In this document: piece by piece, positions 14,819-23,487 of the stretch
Position numbering within the stretch: position 1 is the stretch's first letter
How the letters are laid out: each line of letters opens with the position of its first letter
Origin: Clostridiaceae bacterium
GTDB lineage: Bacteria > Bacillota > Clostridia > Oscillospirales > Acutalibacteraceae
NCBI GenBank assembly: GCA_904501705.1
Contig: CAJGCA010000022.1
Span: 1-23,663, forward strand
Direction of reading: 5' to 3'
DNA length: 23,663 nt
The notes under the pieces: model-generated
Told to the model about the DNA's origin: nothing
The model's input: the letters and a program-made list of their open reading frames with translations, nothing else
The model's database searches: none
Made by a program: the position numbers and the translations under genes

Positions 14819-15150
14819 TTGAGTGAGCCTGTAAGCCGAGTTCTGTCGTGAGCAACCATCTATCTAGGCTGAACGTTACCGAACAGCTCAAGCCGCCCGT
14901 CGAAGCACATCGGGCCAATGTATCGCTTCGGTCGGCGTTGCTCCGGATAGGGTTTGCAGGGCCACGCTGTCTCCAGCGTGCCGGTGAGCTCTTACCTCGC
15001 CTTTCCACCCTTACCGCAAGAAAACTTGCGGCGGTATATCTCTGTTGCACTTTCCCTAGGGTCACCCCCGGCGGCCGTTAGCCGTTATCCTGCCCTGTGG
15101 AGCTCGGACTTTCCTCATGCCTGAAGGCATGCGGTTGCTCAGCTCACTCG
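14819..15150 (-). ncRNA. rnpB: RNase P RNA, bacterial class A
   Basis: Catalytic RNA that trims tRNA 5' ends. On the minus strand the conserved core GAGGAAAGTCC (complement at 15106-15116) lies near the 5' end and ACAGAACTCGGCTTAC (complement ending 14846) near the 3' end. These are the CR-I and CR-V regions that form P4. GAGTGAGC at the 5' end pairs with GCTCACTC at the 3' end to make P1. About 330 nt and the overall arrangement fit the ancestral class A fold typical of Clostridia rather than the Bacillus class B. The 5' end is placed by the promoter, the 3' end by P1; each may be off by a few bases. Confidence 0.95.
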
Positions 15151-15156
15151 TTTGAC

Positions 15157-15185
15157 AGTTTACCGCAAACCGCCGATTTTGTCAA
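15157..15185 (-). promoter_or_regulatory. Sigma-A promoter of rnpB
   Basis: Minus strand: consensus TTGACA (15185-15180), 17-bp spacer, TAAACT (15162-15157), with the RNA start 6-7 bp further. This is the closest match to consensus in the window, as expected for a stable RNA. Confidence 0.8.
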
Positions 15186-15208
15186 CCGAAATCTGTGCGG
15201 AAAAACAC

Positions 15209-15237
15209 TTGGATTTTATCGTATTATGTTGTATACT
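15209..15237 (+). promoter_or_regulatory. Sigma-A promoter of the addBA operon
   Basis: TTGGAT (15209-15214), 17-bp spacer, TATACT (15232-15237), starting transcription about 27 bp before the addB ATG. It is divergent from the rnpB promoter, with only about 24 bp between the two -35 boxes. Confidence 0.65.
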
Positions 15238-15270
15238 GATACTATATACTGAGTAAAGGGGCGTGACGGG

Positions 15271-18200
15271 ATGCTGCAGTTGCTTATCGGTCGCTCGGGA
15301 AGTGGAAAAAGCACGGTTGTATTCGACCGCATAGAGACACTGGTACAACAGGGGCACGAGCGCGTGTTTCTCATCGTACCGGAGCAATACTCGTTTGAGA
15401 CCGAGCGCACACTGCTGATGCGCCTCGGCGCGCAACGGGCGAATCGCGTGCAGGTTCTCAGCTTCACCCGCCTTGCGGACACGGTATTTCGCGAGGTTGG
15501 TGGGCTGGCTGGCGAGCAGCTCGACGATGGCATACGTGCCTTGCTGATGAGCCGTGCCCTCGATGAGGTCGCAGCCCTCGCGCGGGATGCGGGTGAGCCG
15601 CTGATGGGGGCAGACCCCCGCTTGGTCACCGACAGCGCCTATGTCGAGCAGCTGCTCGTGCTGTGGGGTGAACTGCGCCAGTGCGCCGTGTCCCTTGAGG
15701 AGCTCACCCGCGCTGAGGAGGAACTGGCGCGCGAGGATACCTTGGCGGAGCGCGGCTTGCAGGAGAAGGTGAAGGACCTCTCGCGCATCTTTGCGGTGTA
15801 CGAGGGGCTTATTGCCGACAGCGGTCTGGAGGAAGCGGACAAGCTCACCCGCCTGGCCGCCGCTCTGCCCGACAGCCGCCTGCTCGACAGCGCAGCGGTG
15901 ATGGTGCTCGGGTTTAAGGGCTTTACGGTGCAGGAGCTGACGGTGCTTGACCGCCTGATTCCTCGCGTGGAGGAGATGGTCGTGTCGCTGACCACCGACA
16001 CCCCCGGCGCAAAATGGTCGCGCACACTCGATCACAGCCGTGAGTTTACGCTGTTTTCCCCCGTGACCGATACCATCGAGCATCTCAAGGAGCTCGCCGA
16101 CGGGCATCATCGGCAGTGGGAGCTGTGTTTGCAGATGGATAATCGCCGCAATCCCGACGGCGCGCTGTGCGCGCTGGAGGCGGGGTTGTATGCTCCCGCT
16201 CCCACGATATACGACGGCGCGGCGGATGCCGTGACCGTGATCCCTTGCCGGGATATCTATGTGGAATGTGACGTGGTTGCTCGCCGCATTCGCTGTTTGT
16301 TACGCGAAGAAGGCTACCGTCTGCGTGACATTACCGTTGTTGCGCGTAACCTGACGGACTACCGCGGCTTGCTCGAGGATGCGCTCGAGCAGGAGGGCAT
16401 CGCGTATTCGATGGACGCGCGGCAGGATCTGCTGGATGAGCCGCTCATTGTTTATCTGCGCACAGCGTTGCGCGTTGCCGTCGGCGGACTGCGTACCGAG
16501 GAGATCCTGCGTCTGCTCAAGACCGATCTCAGCTGTCTTGACGCGGTGCAGATCGCCGAGCTGGAAAACTACGTATATATGTGGGGGATCGACGGGGCTG
16601 CATGGGAGTCTGATTGGGTGGAAAACCCCGCGGGTCTCGGCGCGCCCGTAACTCCGCACACTGCCCGTCAGCTCGCCGAGCTTAATGCGTGGCGGCAGCA
16701 GATCGTCGAGCCGCTCTCTCGCCTGCGCGAGGCTTTGCGCGGCGGCGCGTACGGGCGGGGATTTGCGCTCGCGGTGTATCGGTATCTCACCGATGACGGC
16801 GAGTTGCCCACCCGCATTCTGCGGCAGGTCAGCGCCTTGGAGGAGTTGGACGAGCCCCTGCTCGCACAGCACGCCGCCCGCCTGTGGGATGAGCTTGTGA
16901 AGCTGCTTGACCGCTTTGCTGTGGCACTTCGCGACACCCGACTGTCCGCAGTGCGGCTGGAGGAGCTGTTTACAATGCTCGCGCAGACCATCGACATCGG
17001 GCAGATCCCGCAGGGTCTGGACGCGGTGACGGTCGGCTCGGCCGACCGCATCCGCTATCACCATCCTCGCGCGGTGTTTATGCTCGGGATGAATGAGGGC
17101 GTGTTCCCTGCCTATCCCGACAATGCGGGACTGCTCACCGCGGATGACCGTCAGCGGCTGGAGGAGTGCGGTATCAAGCTGTCGAGCGATCTGCTCACCC
17201 AGAGCATTGAGGAGCGCTATTACGCCTATATGGCGGTCGCCGCGCCGAGCGAGCGGCTGATTTTAACCTATCATACCGAGGGTGAGAGCGTGCCCTCGCC
17301 GATCGTGACGGCGGTGCAGAAGATTCTCCCCAATCACACACGCGGCGTTGCCGTGTCGACGGATGGGCGGGATCTCGAATCGGGCGAGGCGATGTTTACC
17401 CGTCTTGCGCGGGAATATACCCGTTCCACACCGACGACCGAGAGCCTGCGACAGGTGCTGGCCGACGAGACCGTGTTCAGCGGGCGTCTGGCGGCGGTGG
17501 AGCGCAGTGTCGGTCGCGGCGAGTACCGCCTCGCGGACGCGGGCACGGCACGCGGACTGTTCGGCGCGGATCTGCGCCTGTCCGCGAGCCAGACGGATAA
17601 ATTCTATCAGTGTCATTTCTCCTATTTCTGCCGCTACGGGCTGAGCCTGTACCCCCGTAAGCGGGCGCAGGTGGATGCCGCCTTCTTCGGCACGATCGTC
17701 CACTATGTGATGGAGACCCTGCTGCCGCGCTATGTTGCCGCGGGCGCGCTGATCGACCGCCTCAAAGCAACGGACGAGGCGCGGCAGGAGATGAGTAAGG
17801 AAGAGGTCGAGCAGGCGGAGAATGCTTTACAGACGGAGCTTTTGCGTACCGTCGCCGACGATGTCCACGCGGTCGTGATGGCGTATGCCGCCGAGCAGAT
17901 GGGCGGCGCGGACAATAAGAGTGGGCGGTTTCTCTATCAGCTGCAGCTCGCGGAGCGTTCCGCTTGCAATATGCTGTGGCACACCGTGATGGAGCTGCGC
18001 CAGAGTGCGTTCGCGCCGACGGCGTTTGAGCTCGGCATCGTCCCTGATGAGAAAGCGCCCGAGGGAGCGATCGAGTCGATGCGGATCTCGTTCCCACGTG
18101 GCAGTGTGCGGCTAATCGGTAAGGTCGACCGCGTGGATCTGTTTGTCCGCTTTGATGGCAAGGCGTTCGTGCGCGTGGTGGACTATAAGACGGGCACCAA

Positions 18201-18771
18201 GACCTTCGATCTGAATGAACTCAGTGCGGGGCTGAATATGCAGATGCTGCTGTATCTTTACAACATCTGCGATCATCCCGAGCGTTTTAACGCCGACGGC
18301 GTACAGCCCGCAGGCGTGTTGTATCACCCGCTGTCCGATCTGATCATCGACCGCAAGGCGGGGGCAAAGTCGCAGACTGAACGGCTCAAATCCATGAAAA
18401 TGGACGGCATCGTGCTCGATGACGCGTCGGTCGTGCAGGCGATGGAGCGGGATAACGGCAAGTTGTTTATCCCCGCTGAGATCGCCAAGGACGGCAAGCC
18501 CAAGGGCAGCGTCATCACCGAGGCGCAGTTTGGGCTTTTGCGTGGGGTGGTCGAGCAGCTGCTCGTCAATATGGCGAATGACCTGCTTGACGGTGATATT
18601 GCCGCACTGCCGATTCAGCGCGGGGAGTATACCCCCTGCACCTATTGCGATTATCGCGCGGTATGCGCGCGGGACGAGGACGACCCGACCGCGATGCTGA
18701 CCGAACGCAGCGCGAAGCAGGTACTCGAAGAACTTGAACAGACCGCGGGGGAGGTGAGCGACGGTGAGTGA
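15271..18771 (+). CDS. addB: ATP-dependent helicase/nuclease subunit B
   Basis: 1166 residues, usual AddB length. Partner of AddA in the double-strand-break resection enzyme that replaces RecBCD in Firmicutes. N-terminal Walker A GRSGSGKST at 7-15 sits in a helicase-like domain that otherwise lacks helicase motifs, as expected of AddB. The C-terminal RecB-type nuclease has GKVDRVDLF and VVDYKTG (D971, K973). Iron-sulphur cysteines are present: C781 (YQCHFSYFC) and C1123, C1126, C1132 (PCTYCDYRAVC); the last three have the same spacing as C1121, C1124, C1130 of B. subtilis AddB. AAGGGG lies 9-10 nt before the ATG. The gene ends eight bases inside addA, so translation is coupled. Confidence 0.97.
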   Translation: MLQLLIGRSGSGKSTVVFDRIETLVQQGHERVFLIVPEQYSFETERTLLMRLGAQRANRVQVLSFTRLADTVFREVGGLAGEQLDDGIRALLMSRALDEVAALARDAGEPLMGADPRLVTDSAYVEQLLVLWGELRQCAVSLEELTRAEEELAREDTLAERGLQEKVKDLSRIFAVYEGLIADSGLEEADKLTRLAAALPDSRLLDSAAVMVLGFKGFTVQELTVLDRLIPRVEEMVVSLTTDTPGAKWSRTLDHSREFTLFSPVTDTIEHLKELADGHHRQWELCLQMDNRRNPDGALCALEAGLYAPAPTIYDGAADAVTVIPCRDIYVECDVVARRIRCLLREEGYRLRDITVVARNLTDYRGLLEDALEQEGIAYSMDARQDLLDEPLIVYLRTALRVAVGGLRTEEILRLLKTDLSCLDAVQIAELENYVYMWGIDGAAWESDWVENPAGLGAPVTPHTARQLAELNAWRQQIVEPLSRLREALRGGAYGRGFALAVYRYLTDDGELPTRILRQVSALEELDEPLLAQHAARLWDELVKLLDRFAVALRDTRLSAVRLEELFTMLAQTIDIGQIPQGLDAVTVGSADRIRYHHPRAVFMLGMNEGVFPAYPDNAGLLTADDRQRLEECGIKLSSDLLTQSIEERYYAYMAVAAPSERLILTYHTEGESVPSPIVTAVQKILPNHTRGVAVSTDGRDLESGEAMFTRLAREYTRSTPTTESLRQVLADETVFSGRLAAVERSVGRGEYRLADAGTARGLFGADLRLSASQTDKFYQCHFSYFCRYGLSLYPRKRAQVDAAFFGTIVHYVMETLLPRYVAAGALIDRLKATDEARQEMSKEEVEQAENALQTELLRTVADDVHAVVMAYAAEQMGGADNKSGRFLYQLQLAERSACNMLWHTVMELRQSAFAPTAFELGIVPDEKAPEGAIESMRISFPRGSVRLIGKVDRVDLFVRFDGKAFVRVVDYKTGTKTFDLNELSAGLNMQMLLYLYNICDHPERFNADGVQPAGVLYHPLSDLIIDRKAGAKSQTERLKSMKMDGIVLDDASVVQAMERDNGKLFIPAEIAKDGKPKGSVITEAQFGLLRGVVEQLLVNMANDLLDGDIAALPIQRGEYTPCTYCDYRAVCARDEDDPTAMLTERSAKQVLEELEQTAGEVSDGE

Positions 18772-21700
18772 ACGGAATTGGACAAACCCGCAACGCTACA
18801 GTATTGAGGCGCGCGGCGGGTCGGTGCTGGTCTCTGCCGCCGCGGGCTCGGGTAAGACCGCGGTGCTCGTTGAACGCGTCATCCGCCGCATCACCGACGA
18901 GCGCGATCCCGTGGATGTCAATCGCCTGTTGGTGGTGACCTTCACCCGCGCGGCGGCAGCGGAGATGCGTCAGCGTCTCTCGGATGCACTCGCGAAGAAG
19001 ATCGCCGAGCATCCCGAGGATGAGCGGTATCAGAAGCAGCAGCTATTACTGCCGCAGGCGGCGATCACGACGGTGGACGGCTTCTGCGCGCAGCTGCTGC
19101 GTCAGCAGGCGGCGAACGCGGGGCTGCCGCCTCGCTTTAAGGTCGCGGAGGAGAGCGAGGCGACACTGCTCGCCGCGCACGCGCTTGACGAGGTGCTCGA
19201 GGAGAGTTATACCGCTCGCGACCCCGCGTTTCTCGCGCTCGCGACCCAGCTCGGCGGTCGTCGTGATGACAGCGGTCTGCGCGAAGCGGTACGGGAGGCG
19301 TATACCTTTATGCAGGCGCAGCCCTTTCCCGAAAAGTGGCTAAAAAATCAACTTGACGCATACACCGAGGTCATCCCGCTTGAAAATACGCGCTGGATGC
19401 AGCCGCTATGGAAAGAAATTGAATTTACGCTCAAAATGTGTAGCTTTTATATGCTGAAAGCAGTCGGTATAGCGGTTACCTATAATATTCAGCCTTATAT
19501 GGAGCAGTTGCTGATTGAGGAACAGGATATTAAAGCACTTTGGCAACTGACGAATACAGGCTCATATGACGAGAGATATGCTCGTATAGCGGAGTTTGCT
19601 TTTGGGCGTTTACCGGCAGTCAAGGCAGAATCCGCCGCGCAGAAGGAAGCAAAGGAGCAAATCCAAAAACTGCGTGATACGGTGAAAAAGAAAATAAAAG
19701 GGTTGCAAGGCCTTTTCGATGGAACCGAAGCGGAATGTCGCGACGATCTCGCCGCGCTCGCGCCGATGGCGGAGGCGCTAGGCGATCTGGTGCGCCGCTA
19801 CACCGAGCGGTACACCCAGCTCAAACGGCAGAAAAAGCTGCTGGATTACAACGACCTTGAGCATGAATGCCTGCGGCTGTTGCTGGACAGCGAAACGTGC
19901 GAGCGCACGCCGCTCGCGCGGGACCTGTCGATGCAATACGACGACATTATGGTGGACGAATATCAGGACACCAACGCCGCGCAGGATGCGTTGTTCCGCG
20001 CTTTGTCGCGGGACGAGAGCAATCTGTTTATGGTGGGCGACGTCAAGCAGAGCATTTACGGCTTTCGTCTGGCGATGCCGGAGATCTTCACCCGCCGTCG
20101 CGACGCGTACAAGCCGTATGACCCCGATGACCCGCAATTCCCCGCCACCATCACGCTGGAAAACAACTTCCGCAGCCGTGAAACGGTGACCGACGCGGTC
20201 AACTTCCTGTTCCGCCAACTGATGCAGGCGGATGTCGGCGGCGTGGACTACGACGAGCGCGAGGCGCTGGTGTATTCTGCGAATTATGACGAGGCAGAGG
20301 GCTTTGAGACCGAGTGGTTGTTGCTGGACAAGGCGCAGGCGAGCGGAGATTGCCCCTCGAACGAGGTTGCGGAGGCGCGGGCGATCGCCCACCGCATCCG
20401 CGAGCAGATGGACACCCTCTCGGTGCGCACCAAGGACGGCACCCGTCCCTTGGAATACGGCGACATTTGCATCCTGTTGCGGTATCGCCGCACGATGCCG
20501 ATCTACATTAAGGAACTCACCCGCCTCGGCATTCCCGTTGGCGCGGAGGGTAGCGGCTCGCTGCTGTCCACCCCCGAGATCCGCACGGCGCTGGCGCTTT
20601 TGCGCACGATCGACAACCCCTTGCGGGAGATCGAGCTGACGGCGCTGATGATGTCGCCACTGTACGGTTTCACCGCCGACGACTGTGCGCGCCTGCGCCT
20701 GCTCACTCGCGGAGATGAGAAAAAAGAGCCACTCTACACGGTCCTCACGCAGGTAGCGCAGGGCGAGCGCGCGGCGGATGAGCCGCTCGTAGTGCTCTGT
20801 CGTCGGCTGATCGCCGATCTGCGGCGATTCCGCACACTCGCGGTGTCGCTGCCCGCGGATCGGCTAATTGAGCGGCTGTATCGTGACACCGCGCTGCCTG
20901 CGGTGTTCGCCGCACGGGCGGGTGGCCGTCAGCGGGTGGCGAACCTGCAGCAGCTTGACCGCGTTGCGCGTGGTTTTGAACAGGACGGCTTTCGTGGTTT
21001 GTCGGCGTTTATCCGCCACATCGACCGCCTTGAAGAGCAGGGCAAGGATCTCGCCGCGGGCAACTCCGTCGGCGGTAACAGCGTGCGCCTGATGACGGTG
21101 CACGGATCGAAGGGCCTCGAATACCCCGTTGTGTATCTCGCACGCTTGGGCGGGCAGTTTAATAACGACGATGCACGCAAGAAGCTGCTGTTTCACGACA
21201 CGGTGGGCATTGGACTCTGCCGTCTGGATGAGCAGGCGCTGACAAAAGGGCGTACACTGCCCTTCACGGGTGTGCTCGCCGCCCGTCAGCAGGATGAGCG
21301 CGCGGAGGAATTGCGCGTGTGGTACGTCGCGATGACCCGCGCGAAGGAAAAGCTGTGTATCGTGCTCACCGAGCGTGATCTGGAAGCAAAACTCAAAACG
21401 TTAAAAGCCGCGCTGACCTCGGCGCGGGTGATCTCCCCCGAGAGCATCCTGCACGCGTCGGGGCCTGCCGACTGGTTCCTGACGGCGGCACTGCGGCATC
21501 CGTCGTTTGCTTTCCTGCGCAGTGCGCCCGATACCACCGTCTCGTTGGCGGCCCATAAGCTGTGGCGGGTGGAGGTGCTCGATCCCTCGTCGCTCGACGA
21601 GGAGACGGCTGTCGCTGCGGCAGAGACTGCCGCGCCCGATGAAACACTGACGGCGGAGCTCAAAGAACGGCTCCGGTACACCTACCCGTATGCCGCGCTT

Positions 21701-22315
21701 GCGCGTGTGCCCGCAAAGGTCGCCGCGTCTCAGCTTTCCCACGGGGGGCTGAGTCGACAGCATATCGCTGCCGCACGCCCTGACTTTCTGCAGAAGGACG
21801 GGATGTCGGCGGCGCAGAAGGGTACGGCACTGCACACATTTATGCAGTTCGCGGACTATGCTCGCGCGGCGAAGGACAGCGTAGCGGAGGCCGCGCGGCT
21901 GGTCGCGGAGGGCTTCCTTTCGCCGCATCAGGCAGAGGCACTGCCGCAGGATAAGATCGACCGTTTCTTCGCGAGCGGCCTGTACGCGCGGATGCAAGAC
22001 TCGCCCGATTGCCGTCGTGAGTTCCACTTCACCGTTACCGTACCGGCTGATGCCGTCGCCGACGAGCCGCTGGGGTTTGACATGGAGGAGGTCTTGGTGC
22101 AGGGCATTGCGGACTGCGTGTTTCGCGAGGGCGACGGGCTGGTGTTGCTCGACTACAAGACCGACCGCATCCGCGATTCACAGGAGCTTATTGATCGCTA
22201 CCGCTCGCAGTTGCAGTTCTACAAGCAGGCGCTTGAGCAGATCTTTGATCTGCCTGTCAAGCAGGCGGTGCTGTATAGCTTCCATCTCGGCAAAACTGTT
22301 GAGGTAACGGTATAA
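18764..22315 (+). CDS. addA: ATP-dependent helicase/nuclease subunit A
   Basis: 1183 residues from a GTG start overlapping addB by 8 nt; GGGGGAGG upstream is the ribosome site. UvrD-type helicase motifs: I SAAAGSGKT (24-32), Ia VVTFTRAAAAEMR, II MVDEYQDTN, III FMVGDVKQSIYGFR, V TVHGSKGLEYPVVYL and VI RVWYVAMTRAKEKL. The C-terminal nuclease carries GIADCVF and LLDYKTD (D1130, K1132). It unwinds and degrades DNA ends with AddB until a Chi-like site is reached. Residues about 191-324 are encoded by DNA much poorer in GC (hand count 160 of 360 for 19381-19740) than the flanks (about 70% in sampled lines), although the reading frame is unbroken, suggesting a recombined segment. Confidence 0.97.
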   Translation: MSERNWTNPQRYSIEARGGSVLVSAAAGSGKTAVLVERVIRRITDERDPVDVNRLLVVTFTRAAAAEMRQRLSDALAKKIAEHPEDERYQKQQLLLPQAAITTVDGFCAQLLRQQAANAGLPPRFKVAEESEATLLAAHALDEVLEESYTARDPAFLALATQLGGRRDDSGLREAVREAYTFMQAQPFPEKWLKNQLDAYTEVIPLENTRWMQPLWKEIEFTLKMCSFYMLKAVGIAVTYNIQPYMEQLLIEEQDIKALWQLTNTGSYDERYARIAEFAFGRLPAVKAESAAQKEAKEQIQKLRDTVKKKIKGLQGLFDGTEAECRDDLAALAPMAEALGDLVRRYTERYTQLKRQKKLLDYNDLEHECLRLLLDSETCERTPLARDLSMQYDDIMVDEYQDTNAAQDALFRALSRDESNLFMVGDVKQSIYGFRLAMPEIFTRRRDAYKPYDPDDPQFPATITLENNFRSRETVTDAVNFLFRQLMQADVGGVDYDEREALVYSANYDEAEGFETEWLLLDKAQASGDCPSNEVAEARAIAHRIREQMDTLSVRTKDGTRPLEYGDICILLRYRRTMPIYIKELTRLGIPVGAEGSGSLLSTPEIRTALALLRTIDNPLREIELTALMMSPLYGFTADDCARLRLLTRGDEKKEPLYTVLTQVAQGERAADEPLVVLCRRLIADLRRFRTLAVSLPADRLIERLYRDTALPAVFAARAGGRQRVANLQQLDRVARGFEQDGFRGLSAFIRHIDRLEEQGKDLAAGNSVGGNSVRLMTVHGSKGLEYPVVYLARLGGQFNNDDARKKLLFHDTVGIGLCRLDEQALTKGRTLPFTGVLAARQQDERAEELRVWYVAMTRAKEKLCIVLTERDLEAKLKTLKAALTSARVISPESILHASGPADWFLTAALRHPSFAFLRSAPDTTVSLAAHKLWRVEVLDPSSLDEETAVAAAETAAPDETLTAELKERLRYTYPYAALARVPAKVAASQLSHGGLSRQHIAAARPDFLQKDGMSAAQKGTALHTFMQFADYARAAKDSVAEAARLVAEGFLSPHQAEALPQDKIDRFFASGLYARMQDSPDCRREFHFTVTVPADAVADEPLGFDMEEVLVQGIADCVFREGDGLVLLDYKTDRIRDSQELIDRYRSQLQFYKQALEQIFDLPVKQAVLYSFHLGKTVEVTV

Positions 22316-22392
22316 AGCAAAAAGGACACCCGACCCTAAGGGCTGTACTCTTAAGGACAGTTCTAAAATTTGTCCTCATCGCCCGATGTACT

Positions 22393-22425
22393 GCACCACA
22401 GGCTGCTATCAAAGAATCTAAGTAA
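22393..22425 (+). pseudogene. Relic gene tail, copy A (ends APQAAIKESK-stop)
   Basis: Eleven codons encode APQAAIKESK and a TAA stop. The same frame is open back to at least 22321 but has no ribosome site or start. Copy B at 23347-23379 encodes AAQAAIKDMK and stop. Five of the eight differing codons differ at the third position only, which points to descent from a once-translated sequence. Gene of origin not recognised. Confidence 0.45.
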
Positions 22426-22448
22426 TTAGATTTATAAAGCAAAACTTG

Positions 22449-22480
22449 TCTCCCTGCCGAAAAATCGGCAGGGAGATTTT
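22449..22480 (+). terminator. Terminator, module A
   Basis: TCTCCCTGCCGA (22449-22460) pairs perfectly with 22465-22476 around AAAA, followed by TTTT. It follows the relic tail stop by 23 nt and would also end the addBA transcript. Confidence 0.88.
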
Positions 22481-22487
22481 GCATATA

Positions 22488-22516
22488 TTGCAAATATTCT
22501 TATAATATGTTATAAT
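22488..22516 (+). promoter_or_regulatory. Sigma-A promoter of the 257-aa gene, module A
   Basis: TTGCAA (22488-22493), 17-bp spacer, TATAAT (22511-22516). It starts 11 nt after the terminator stem, the same distance as in module B. Confidence 0.65.
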
Positions 22517-22544
22517 ATATAAAATAAGAAAAGGGGGAATGAGA

Positions 22545-23318
22545 ATGAATGGGGAAATACAACAAGCAAGTAATATTGTAATAAGTGCAAGAAAAGCCCT
22601 TTTTGAAAATGAAAAAATTGATTTTATTCCAAGCAAGCATACGTTATCCATTCAGTTTATTTTCGCACGCAAATTATTATTTCACAAGTCAGTTCAAGCA
22701 AATTCAGTATGCGAATGGTTTGATGTTTGTTTGCAACGAGGTTTAAAAGATATAAAATTTGTTATTCCTACTAACAGAGAGAACAAACACTTGCTTGGCT
22801 TTGCAAACACTTCCCAATGTGTAATCATATGTTTTTGGAAAAACGGAAACACCTCTTGTTTTTGTCCTTTTTGGGAATTTGACCGAGAACAAAACAAGTG
22901 GAAAATTATTTACAATGAGCAATACATAAAGAAACATACTGTTTTTGATAATCTTCATTTCACAGATAAAACCAACGAATTCAAGCAAACACTTTTAGAT
23001 ATAGGAGAATTCGCCGCCAAGATAGAGCAACAGTATTTTTCAGATGTTTTTCATAACGCTTATGAGGCGCTATGCGGTTTGGAAAATATAAATGATGAAA
23101 ACACACCTATACAACTACCCGATGAATTTAAAACTATATATTATGTGGTAGATAAAGCCGATGTTTTTGGCGCTATGGGTTCGTGGAATGATTCTCCGCC
23201 ATACTACGCACGCGAAAAAGGATTGGATAAGGAATACAATGAACTGTCAAACGAACTACTCGTTCAATTGCGCTATCATTTAATGTATGTTGCAAATGAA
23301 TGTTGGAAACATCATTGA
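22545..23318 (+). CDS. Unrecognised protein of an AT-rich accessory gene
   Basis: 257 residues; family not identified. No signal peptide or membrane segment; probably a soluble cytoplasmic alpha/beta protein. The N-terminal third is basic and Phe/Lys-rich, the middle has a Cys/Trp-rich stretch (CVIICFWKNGNTSCFCPFWEFD), and the C-terminal third carries ADVFGAMGSWNDSPP then EYNELSNELLVQLRYHLMYV, the part most likely to be conserved. The ATG at 22539 sits only 1-2 nt from GGGGG, so the in-frame ATG at 22545 (7-nt spacing) is the better start. Its isolation between duplicated regulatory modules and its base composition suggest recent acquisition; an immunity- or defence-like cargo role is only a guess. 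Confidence 0.75.
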   Translation: MNGEIQQASNIVISARKALFENEKIDFIPSKHTLSIQFIFARKLLFHKSVQANSVCEWFDVCLQRGLKDIKFVIPTNRENKHLLGFANTSQCVIICFWKNGNTSCFCPFWEFDREQNKWKIIYNEQYIKKHTVFDNLHFTDKTNEFKQTLLDIGEFAAKIEQQYFSDVFHNAYEALCGLENINDENTPIQLPDEFKTIYYVVDKADVFGAMGSWNDSPPYYAREKGLDKEYNELSNELLVQLRYHLMYVANECWKHH

Positions 23319-23346
23319 GAAAACTTATTTCCCACTTTTGTGAGTA

Positions 23347-23379
23347 GCAGCCCAGGCTGCAATTAAGGATATGAAATAA
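23347..23379 (+). pseudogene. Relic gene tail, copy B (ends AAQAAIKDMK-stop)
   Basis: Homologous to copy A at 22393-22425. The frame is closed by a TGA just upstream at 23341-23343, so only the last 12 codons remain and it cannot be a working gene here. Confidence 0.45.
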
Positions 23380-23401
23380 TTCATAACCCAATAAACAATT
23401 T

Positions 23402-23431
23402 ATCCCCGCCGAGCAATCGGTGGGGATTTTT
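23402..23431 (+). terminator. Terminator, module B
   Basis: ATCCCCGCCGA (23402-23412) pairs with TCGGTGGGGAT (23417-23427), one G-T pair, loop GCAA, then a T run. It lies 22 nt after the relic tail stop. Confidence 0.88.
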
Positions 23432-23438
23432 GTATATC

Positions 23439-23467
23439 TTGAAAAACTTTTGTTTTGGTGCTATAAT
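23439..23467 (+). promoter_or_regulatory. Sigma-A promoter of the truncated gene, module B
   Basis: TTGAAA (23439-23444), 17-bp spacer, TATAAT (23462-23467). The predicted start near 23474 falls at the AAGGAGGTGA ribosome site, so the untranslated leader would be only about 14 nt. Confidence 0.7.
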
Positions 23468-23487
23468 ACAATTAAGGAGGTGAGTGT

